NCBI GenBank assembly: GCA_030867875.1
Contig: JAOWCC010000655.1
Coordinates: 7,958,269 to 8,022,268 of the forward strand
Length of the DNA stretch: 64,000 bases
Direction: 5' to 3'
DNA from: Actinernus sp. WN-2022
Lineage: Eukaryota; Cnidaria; Anthozoa; Actiniaria; Actinernidae
The notes under the pieces were generated by a model. That model was not told where the DNA came from, made no database searches, and worked only from the letters and a program-made list of their open reading frames with translations. Numbering within the stretch: the stretch's first letter is position 1; each line of letters begins with the position of its first letter. The translations under genes and the position numbers were made by a program. Below, in pieces: positions 40,901 through 51,700 of the stretch.

Positions 40901-42651
40901 TTTTTATGTGACAATCTTTTTCAAACAGCTGTAATCGGTTTCTTTGTACATGTTAGGTACTGAGATCAGGTGATGGGCAAAGAACTCAATGACGTCACTT
41001 TTTACGGAAACTGTTTTTATGTGACAATCTTTTTCAAACAGCTGTAATCGGTTTCTTTGTACATGTGAGGTACTGAGATCAGGTGATGGGCAAAGAACTC
41101 AATGACGTCACTTTTTACGGAAACTGTTTTTATGTGACAATCTTTTTCAAACAGCTGTAATCGGTTTCTTTGTACATGTGAGGTACTGAGATCAGGTGAT
41201 GGGCAAAGAACTCAATGACGTCACTTTTTACGGAAACTGTTTTTATGTGACAATCTTTTTCAAACAGCTGTAATCGGTTTCTTTGTACATGTTAGGTACT
41301 GAGATCAGGTGATGGGCAAAGAACTCAATGACGTCACTTTTTACGGAAACTGTTTTTATGTGACAATCTTTTTCAAACAGCTGTAATCGGTTTCTTTGTA
41401 CATGTTAGGTACTGTGATCAGGTGATGGGCAAAGAACTCAATGACGTCACTTTTTACGGAAACTGCTTTTATGTGACAATCTTTTTCAAACAGCTGTAAT
41501 CGGTTTCTTTGTACGTGGTAGGTACTGTGATCAGGTGATGGGCAAAGAACTCAATGACGTCACTTTTTACGGAAACTGTTTTTATGTGACAATCTTTTTC
41601 AAACAGCTGTAATCGGTTTCTTTGTACGTGGTAGGTACTGTGATCAGGTGATGGGCAAAGAACTCAATGACGTCACTTTTTACGGAAACTGTTTTTATGT
41701 GACAATCTTTTTCAAACAGCTGTAATCGGTTTCTTTGTACATGTTAGGTACTGAGATCAGGTGATGGGCAAAGAACTCAATGACGTCACTTTTTACGGAA
41801 ACTGTTTTTATGTGACAATCTTTTTCAAACAGCTGTAATCGGTTTCTTTGTACATGTTAGGTACTGTGATCAGGTGATGGGCAAAGAACTCAATGACGTC
41901 ACTTTTTACGGAAACTGCTTTTATGTGACAATCTTTTTCAAACAGCTGTAATCGGTTTCTTTGTACATGTTAGGTACTGTGATCAGGTGATGGGCAAATA
42001 ACTCAATGACGTCACTTTTTACGGAAACTGTTTTTATGTGACAATCTTTTTCAAACAGCTGTAATCGGTTTCTTTGTACATGTTAGGTACTGTGATCAGG
42101 TGATGGGCAAATAACTCAATGACGTCACTTTTTACGGAAACTGTTGTTATGTGACAATCTTTTTCAAACAGCTGTAATCGGTTTCTTTGTACATGTTAGG
42201 TACTGTGATCAGGTGATGGGAAAAAAACTCAATGACGTCACTTTTTGCGGAAACTGCTGTTATGTGACAATCTTTTTCAAACAGCTGTAATCGGTTTCTT
42301 TGTACATGTTAGGTACTGTGATCAGGTGATGGGAAAAAAACTCAATGACGTCACTTTTTACGGAAACTGTTGTTATGTGACAATCTTTTTCAAACAGCTG
42401 TAATCGGTTTCTTTGTACATGTTAGGTACTGTGATCAGGTGATGGGAAAAAAACTCAATGACGTCACTTTTTGCGGAAACTGCTGTTATGTGACAATCTT
42501 TTTCAAACAGCTGTAATCGGTTTCTTTGTACGTGTTAGGTACTGTGATCAGGTGATGGGCAAATAACTCAATGACGTCACTTTTTGCGGAAACTGCTATT
42601 ATGTGACAATCTTTTTCAAACAGCTGTAATCGGTTTCTTTGTACATGTTAG
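37907..42651 (+). repeat. 113-bp tandem array, 42 copies, derived from the SECISBP2 intron/exon boundary
   Basis: Unit starts lie at 37907 + 113n for n = 0 to 41, and the real exon occupies the n = 42 position, so no unit has gained or lost a net base. Each unit holds 71 bp matching the intron end before the exon (polypyrimidine TTTCTTTGTAC, acceptor TGTTAG) and 42 bp matching the exon start (GTACTGTGATCAGGTGATGG onwards to GACGTCAC). Variants form blocks: CTATTATG with ACCTGTTAG at 37907 to about 39200 and about 39830-40550, and TTTTTATG with ACATGTTAG in between and after. Units nearest the exon are the most diverged from each other and closest to the exon itself. The array is cut by the gap on its left. 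Confidence 0.97.
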
Positions 42652-42757
42652 GTACTGTGATCAGGTGATGGGCAAAGAACTCAATGACGTCACAGTAAAA
42701 CTGCTCAAGGAATTGGTTCGCTTCCAGGATAGGGTGTACTTTAAGGACCCTGAGAAG
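42652..42757 (+). CDS. SECISBP2: SECISBP2 exon A (start of SECIS-binding region)
   Basis: Begins in phase 2 after TACATGTTAG: (G)YCDQVMGKELNDVT, then LLKELVRFQDRVYFKDPEK before GTACTA. Its first 42 bases are the sequence amplified 42 times upstream. It diverges from the array right after GACGTCAC. Confidence 0.93.
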
Positions 42758-45700
42758 GTACTATACAGTACATTTAATGATAGAGCAGATTTCGTATGAG
42801 TGGGACAAGCTACAGCACTGACTACAGCACGGTTACTGTACGGCATACCGTGACGTTGAAATGGTTTCCCATTGTTTTTGTCCTGCTGATCCAATCAAAT
42901 CACAGAGTTACAGTACAGCACGGTTACAGACATGCCGTAGTTTGTCCCGCTCATACGAAATCTGCTCTAGTTGCTATAACTAAAGGGGTACACTGTTATT
43001 TTCAAGGAGTTAATTTAACTCCAAAAGAGTTATTCTGTACTAAAAAAATTGTACAGAATAACTCTTTTGGAGTTAAAATAACTCCTTGAAAATAACAGTG
43101 TACTGTCAATCGAATTGAATCTTCAAGTTTCTTTTAAAAAAAAACTCCAAAAAAAACTCGGATAGAAGAAATACTATGTGAATATCTTGATATGCTTTTC
43201 AAACTTTTTCGACAGAGGATGGAAAAGATTAACGTGGATTACAAAAGCGTAATCTAGAAACTTGATTTCGGTTAAAGTGAACAGATTTCAAGTTGCTTTG
43301 AAGTATTTATAAATGTTTCATATAAGAATGACGCGATAGAGGTAATCGGCTAACGCTGTTTCCACCCAATTCAGATCATGTGATGTAAACAGATGCTACT
43401 CGGGGGAATTATTCCTTTTTCATTCTAATCATAATGCAGTCATGCCTATCTGAATAAAATTTATTTTCAAAGAGTCAATTCTCCAGAGTTAGCCGATTAC
43501 CTCTATTCGAGGTGGTCTCAAAATCCGCGTAAAATGTGAAATTATCACGAGGATTTTGGAACCCATATGAAACGTGTTCTACTGCTCGTTAATAAATTAT
43601 TATTACATGCTGGTTTATTTGTTGTCCGTTTTTTTGTTTCTATTGGGCAAACTAAAACGTCGGGGAGGGTTTTGAATTCAGCAGGGAAGAGCTGGGAGTG
43701 AAGGACGAACAACAACATAATTTTAAAGTTTCACGTATTTAGAGTTTCGACGGTTCAGGCTTGAAGGTTTTACTTTTGCATTTGTAGTTGCATTCTTTGA
43801 CTTAATTAGAAGGAATGATGCGGTTGAACAAGAAGCGTGAATTTTGCACAGTAAGCAAACGTCCAATGTTAGTGAAAAGACGGAATGTTAACAATTATGC
43901 GATTGCTCTTGTGGGAGTACGTGTTTACAACCTGGCGTGAAATGTTGATGAAAACCGTAAAATTAGAGTTTGGTGCAGTTTCCAAAAAACAGGTCCCATA
44001 ACGGTGAGACGATCTGTATACATCAGGACTGGAGTTTTATGTGGAATTTGGGCACCGGTAGGGGAAGTCAGTGATCAGTTGTGAGACGTCCCTCTGTTGG
44101 ATACTGGACTGTTTAGTTAATCAGATAAGAGTATTTTGTATATTTCAAGTTCCTTGGACGTTGAAGTGTATTTGAACTCTTCATGCTCCTATTAGACGAA
44201 GGGTTTCGGCACCTTGGTAGTTCTCTACATGAATAATTAATGGTAGACAGTAGAATTTATCTTAAAAGCAGTGTTTTTATTCAATCGAATCTTTGCCATC
44301 CTATACCTGGAAAGCATACTCTGCTAATCTTAGCAGTTACTTTTTCTTTTGTACGAGAGTGGACTATTTTTACCACTTTTAACATATAATTTATAATTGT
44401 GATTCTTGCACACATGCGAAACAGTTCAGTACAATTTCCAGTGCAACAATGTTGACGTTACAACCATCCAATGTTATGATGTTGACAATGTTACAACCAT
44501 CCAATATTAGTGTTGACGATGTTACAACCATCCAATGTTACAATATTGACATGTTACAAGCATCCAATGTTGACAATGTTACAATTATCCAACGGTACAA
44601 TGTGGACAATGTTACAAGCATCCAATGTTGACAATGTTTCAACCATCCAATGTTACAATGTTACATCCATCCAATGTTACATCCATCCAATGTTACAGTG
44701 TTGACGATGTTACAACCATCCGATGTTACAATGTTACACCCATCCAATGTTACAATGTTACAACCATCCAATGTAACAATGTTGACAATGTTACAACCAT
44801 CCAATGTTACAATTTTGACGATGTTACAACCATCCAATGTTACAATGTTACAATGTTACAACGATCCAATGTAACAATGTTGACAATGTTACAACCATCC
44901 AATGTTACAATGTTACAACCATCCAATGTAACAATGTTGACAATGTTACAACCATCCAATGTTACAATGTTGACGATGTTACAACCATCCAATGTTACAA
45001 TGTTACAACCATCCAATGTAACAATGTTGACAATGTTGCAACCATCCAATGTTACAATGTTGACGATGTTACAACCAATGTTACAATGTTACAACCATCC
45101 AATGTAACAATGTTGACATGTTACAACCATCCAATGTTACAATGTTGACGATGTTACAACCATCCAATGTTGACGATGTTACAACCATCCAATGTTACAA
45201 TGTTACAACCATCCAATGTAACAATGTTGACAATGTTACAACCATCCAATGTAACAATGTTGACAATGTTACAACCATCCAATGTTACAATGTTACAACC
45301 ATCCAATGTTACAATGTTACAACCATCCAATGTTACAATGTTGACAATGTTACAACCATCCAATGTAACAATGTTGACAATGTTACAACCATCCAATGTA
45401 ACAATGTTGACAATGTTACAACCATCCAATGTTACAATGTTACAACCATCCAATGTTACAATGTTACAACCATCCAATGTTACAATGTTGACAATGTTAC
45501 AACCATCCAATGTTACAATGTTGACGATGTTACAACTAACCGATGTTAACAATGTTACAACCGTCCAATGTTGACGATGTTGCAACCATCCGATGTTACA
45601 ACCATCCAATGTTACAATGTTGACAATGTTACAACCATCCAATGTTACAGTGTTGACAATGTTACAACCATCTAATGCTGCAATGTTGATGGTACAATAC

Positions 45701-48700
45701 GCAATATATAACACAACAGTAAAGTAGCCAAACTCTGTTTTTTTGTTATTTAAAGTGCAAGTATTATGCGAAAAAAATAAACATTTATATTGTGCTATTG
45801 GCCGGTAACAAAACGAGTAGGGGACTGGGACCGAGTTTATCAGAATTACTCTAATTCTAATGAATGTATGGTTTGGAGGGACAACGTTAAAAAATAAGAG
45901 AGTTTGCGTGGGAAAATTGACATATTTGATGCCTTCTAGCATCGTCAATATTGAGCCAAAGTTCACCAAACTTTCCAGACTAGCTAAGTTTGATCTGTTC
46001 TTTTTGAAAATAATGCTCACTTTGACTAGTTATTAATTGAATTAGTTTTACTGACTCGGTTCCAGTCTCCCGCTCATTTTGTTACCGGCTAATTGTGTTT
46101 GTTTCTCACAAAAAGATATTAATCTTGCAGATTTTGTAAAATTTCTGACATTTAATCCCTAATTTTGGTTACTTGTCGTGGATCCTGTGACGTCATAAGA
46201 TGAATCAACTCCCTCCCAAGAGAAAACTACTACAATAAAATCCCGTAGCTTTCAATTGTGACATCACAAGATGAATCAATCCCGTTATTCGGGTAACTTT
46301 TATTCTAGTTGAATTGCTGCTCCAGTCTCTCAAAGAAAACTAATTTAGACAACTGAAGTATATTAGAAATAGAATTTGGAGCAAAAAGAGATAATGTGGT
46401 GTTATGGCTTTACTTGCACTTTAAGGGCTATGGAACTTTTAAGGTTCATTCATACATTTACTTGCGTTGTACTGTTCGTTTATTTTTCATGACAGGCTAA
46501 GTCAAAAAGAAGATTTGTTGTTGGTCTGCGAGAAGTCACCAAATACTTGAAGCTCAGGAAAATAAAGTGCGCCATCCTAGCGCCAAACGTGGAGAGAATC
46601 GAATCTGCAGGTTTGTTAATCTGTTGTTATAGCCAAGTGCCAAATCGAACCGTTGCCCGGTTGGTTTATTGATGACGAATCCTAAGTCAAGTTGATTTTT
46701 GAGGAGGAAGCAATACCATAGAACACGCTAACGTAGGTTAACTACATGTACTAACTTCCCCATGATCTTTAATTCTCAACTGAAAATAACAAATTTCCCT
46801 TGTAAGAACTGTAAAAACCTTAAATTACTTATCGGCTCCTTTTTGTGTACTAATTTTAAAGATGGCTCGAAGAAAAACTATTATTAGCAAATTCGGAGTT
46901 GAGGAAGGGACTGGGACCGAATGTCAAAATTAATCTCATTACAAGAAATATCAAATTAAAATGAGAAAGTACACCGAGTTTGAGAATGTTTTGGTAAATA
47001 CGAACTGAACACCAAGCTTTCAAAACTCGCAAAAATAAGAGATTATGTATGGTTTTGTGGGACACCGTCTTCCAAAGCCGTACGTTCTCTCTTAATTTTG
47101 TAAGTTCACCATATTGTTATTATCAAGCCAATCGTCCTCAAACTCGGTAAACCTACTAATTTTAGGAGTAATACCATACCACTTCCAGAGAATGTGATGT
47201 AAAGTGGTAAGCTGTAGTGCTAAGTGTGCACGCCCTACGAGGGAAAGAGAAAAATTATCTGACCCAAGTGGGACTCGAACCCAACGACATCCAGGTTACA
47301 TGTCTGGCGCTCTACCAACTGAGCTATCAAGTCAGATGAGAGCAATCGTGGGTATTGGTGCGTTTTATGGGATCACGGCGATTATATATGTGTATGTAGT
47401 TATGATATGAAATCATGTTTGCCGCGTAGCACTAGTAAGTGTAAAGAATGTGATGTAAAGTGGTAAGCTGTAGTGCTAAGTGTGCACGCCCTACGAGGGA
47501 AAGAGAAAAATTCTCTGACCCAAGTGGGACTCGAACCCAACGACCTCCAGGTTACATGTCTGGCGCTCTACCAACTGAGCTATCAAGTCAGATGAGAGCC
47601 TGTATTGTGATTGGACCATTATACTGTAGCTCTATTGTTTTTGTACTCGGCTCGTTCTTCGTTTTTAGGATGTTTTGTATTGTTGGGTTAGCCAATACTG
47701 TGGCTCGTTTCGAGCGGTACTGTCTGGGTCACTTGACCTATATCATTATGACGTCACGGCTTGTTTATGAGGGGGACAGAATCGACATGAACAATAGAAT
47801 TTAACTTCGAATTTAACTTCGAATTGTCTGGTTTCCAGATATCAGCTGTATCAATGTTTATCCCACAATATTAAACCGTATTTGGTGGTTGTTACCGCTA
47901 TTCTACGTTCTACAAAATGCATTTGATAGCGATTTCCTTTGTGTTGTTGCTGTTTTGTCCCCCTCCCACGACCGTGATCCTTAGCGTTTAAACAATAGAT
48001 TGTTTTGATTTGACGTCATAATGATATAGGGCAATTTTAGTGTGATCTTTCTTGTAATGGCATTCATTTCTTAATCAAATTAATTGTTAACACTATCAGT
48101 TCCTTCCTCAACTCTAAAATAGCTAATAGTTTGTTGGTGTTATTAAATGAGTGACGTGCAAACATGAAGTTTTTATATTTTGATATTACAGGTGGTCTAG
48201 ATGATGCTCTTCACACTATTATCAGTCTTGCCCACACAAATGGGATTCCTGTGGTATTTTCTCTGCGCCGTCAGATCCTGGGGCGAGCAGTGTGCAAGAA
48301 AGTACCTGTTAGTGCTGTGGGGATATTTAATTACGATGGAGCACAGGTAAGGGTATGGGTTGAGGTAACTGTAGTTGTTTTTTTGGTTTCTTAACTGATG
48401 GGCGATTTATATGATTACGTCACAAACTACAACCAGCAAAATGCTTTGCACTAATCTTTTGTTCCTCTAATTTAGACCATTGACTTTGTATTCTCATACG
48501 AGTTAAAACTGTGTTATCAAATATTTTACCATCAAAAATAGGACAATTGCAGTATGGTATCAGAATCCTTTTCAAACTCTTTTGTTATACAGATTTTTCA
48601 ACTCCTATGAGAATACAAAGTCAATGGTCTAAATTAGAGGAACAAAAGATTAGTGCAAAGCATTTTGCTGGTTGTAGTTTGTGACGTAATCATATAAATC

Positions 48701-51700
48701 GCCCATCAGTTAAGAAACCAAAAAAACAACTACAGTTAAAAGCTCTTTTAAATAGGCGTTTTGCATGAAACAGGCACGTGCTGATATATGACATCAATAA
48801 CGAATAACTATGCACTGGTGATCCCATGGTAAAGGCTTTACAGGATGACCAACAATCTTCAAAAACACTGTTTTAGAAAGATCGACAATCAATTTCAAGT
48901 GGAAAATAACATTTTCAAACAGGTTTTGTTAATAACACTACCAATCTCGATGAAATCTCTTCATTTATTATACAAAAACATACTGGTAGAGATAAATGAC
49001 CTTTTGTAAACATCTTTGTTATATTTGAAGGTTAGAATAAGAATATTGTCTATTTGCTATAAGCTATTTAGCATTAGAAAAGAATCCCCCGCATGAGCCC
49101 CCATTCACTGCTCGTTCCAGCTCTTCCGTGAGAATACGAATCTTGGCTATTGAAAATGCAAGTTTCAATGAAACAAAACTACAAAACTAACAACTTAATA
49201 TCGAAGAGAATTACCACATGAATGTCCTGGTATGCTTTTCATACGTTTTCGACAGAGGATGGCAAAGATTAAAATGGATTACAAAAAACTCGTTCCAGAA
49301 ACTAAATTTCGGTACAGTGAACTGATTTCAAGTTGCTCTAAATTTCTCTTAAAAGCAGTATTTTATATCCACTCGAATCTTTGCCAGCCTTCATCAAAAT
49401 AATGTTAAATTTTCTGCAGTATATCTGGAAAACATACTCTGGTAATCTGAGTAGTTATTTTTGTCTTTCGTCATGAGAAAGTTGATCATTTGGGTTTGAT
49501 AGTGCGCCATTTAATTTATCTAAATCGTCAACACCAACGTTGGAACGACTTAAAGTATATATAAGACTTTATATCGATTGTAAATGAAGTGGATAGTCCA
49601 ACGGTAGAATATTTCTTGATTTGGGTGTTACGTCTAAAAGGTTTATATAAATTAATTTCCAATATTCTAATGATGTGATGTCATCACCAACATCACTTAT
49701 TATACAAAAGCATGCTGGTAGAGACGAATTACCTATTTTTAAATTCTAAGTTATATTTGAAGCTTATCAAAGTGATTTTCCTCAAAAGAAATCTAAATTA
49801 GAAAATAACTTAAATTAACAAGCACAAAGAAATTCATCAAATGTCGGTGATGACATCACATCAGTAGCATATTGGAAATATAAACCTTTATATCTTGTAG
49901 ACGTAACACCCAAATCAAGAAATATTATACCGTTGGACAATCCACTTCGTGTACAATCGATATCAAATATAACTAATTTGGGCTTATATGCACTTTAAAC
50001 ATTGTTCTTCCTCTTAGGATGTTTTTAAGAACCTCATGGAACTAACAGAAAATGGTCGGACAGTGTATGCTGAGCGATGGAAGGCTGCCCAAGATGCATT
50101 GCAGGAGAAGCTACAGAATGAGAAAGCAGCTGAATTGTCACGTGACCATAAGGACGAGGAGAACTCGGGCGAGCCAAGTGAAACAGGTTGTTAAAAGCTT
50201 CTAAAAGAGAGCGAAATTTTAGACATTAGAAGGTTACATTTTCTAGAAGTCGAATGTCTTTACTTTTGAAATGTTTCATACACTCTAACATAGACATATA
50301 GACTCTTTCGAAAAATGACGTCCAATTGAAACACGAATCGCCCTGTTTTTATTCTTTGTCGATCAATCGTATTCAATTCAACACCAGCCAGCAGATAATT
50401 TTGTAGAAACTGATTTAATAGGAACTTTGCATGATGGCGTCACATACTAAAACTACCAGAACTCTTTGCGCGGATTCTTTTGTTCCTTTAATTTGGACCA
50501 TTGTTTTGGAATTCTCATAGGAGTTGATAAATCTGAATGAGAAAGAGAATTCGAAAATGATTCTGGTAGTTGTAGTAAAATGACGCCATAATGAAAATGT
50601 CCTGTTATCTTAATGATTATACCTTAGGGGGTGGGGGTGGGGGTGGGGGCGGGTGCGTCCGTAAATGCTTATTAAAGGAGCAGTGTCACGATTAGTATTC
50701 ATGCACAAAGTTTTGAAAATGTGGCAGGCGGACAAGAAATCAAAAGATGTGGCAGAAGTAAAAGTCCGTGAGTAATCCGCTTGTATCGGCGTATTTGCAC
50801 GATATCTCGAGCCGAAATTGCTTTAAAACTATACTTCAGTATTATGTGGTTAGGTTTGATGTTATATTTTTATAAAGCAGCATTTTATTTATTTCAATCG
50901 AAAGGGAAATTTGCAGCGGCGCGTGACTTTGCCATTGTCTATAACAACCAATCAGAATCGTGACACTGCTCCTTTAATCATTTGTTCGTGTACTGTTTGG
51001 GATTACCCCTCATCAATCTCGTACTTGTCCAATTATCGTGTAATTTTGTTTTATTGTTTGTATGCTGTGTTCTATTTCTATTTTATTTCGTCCATTTATC
51101 TTTTCTGTTTTCCATATATTAGTGAAATATATTTTTAATACAGGACCTCCCTGAAAATCACAAATTGTGAGTGGAGCTTTCCTGTCAAAATATTATTATT
51201 ATTATTATTATTATCCTCAGATACCCAGGGGCAGTTAGCGGGCGACGCCCATAATAAAAAATATAAAAATAAATCTTATATTTGTTATAGCAGGCTAAGT
51301 ATTACAGCTTACAGCTGGTGGGGGCCTGCTTTTACTCCTCACACACTCCCCACTACATTAACTGTTTTGGACACACTACATTCGACTCACGGTTTTTACG
51401 TCAACAACAAACCTAACTCACACACGGTGCCAACCCAACCCAACGCCCACTAACTGCCCCTGGGTATCCGAGGTTGGCTGTACGTCAGATGGAAGCCTCT
51501 AAATAAAACTTTAAAAAACTCATGAATAATTCATGAAGCAAAAACAAAGGAAATCACCGAGCGAGAAGCGACCTTTAAATGTGATTAAGATTTCATCCTA
51601 ATTTACATACAACTTTAACTTGGATTTTCTCCGCCGAAACAAGAGCGCCAGTTGAAATATCCTGAGCCTGTTGGAAGGCTTTCGCACGAGTGAAGTTAAA

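Noticed and set aside
37907..42651. CRISPR array or centromeric satellite
   Set aside because: Repeats are contiguous with no spacers, the context is eukaryotic introns, and the unit is derived from the adjacent exon, so neither applies on this evidence.
44625..45549. 143-160-codon plus-strand open frames with TIQCYN/LQPSN repeats
   Set aside because: Same minisatellite read in three frames; absence of stops is due to the repeat composition.
45154..46020. 288-codon minus-strand open frame
   Set aside because: Most of it is the translation of the modular minisatellite (iterated VTLDGCNI), the rest lies in a nested MITE.
47260..47589. Two functional tRNA-Thr genes
   Set aside because: Both carry A33 and stem mismatches and share long flanks, which fits SINE heads better.
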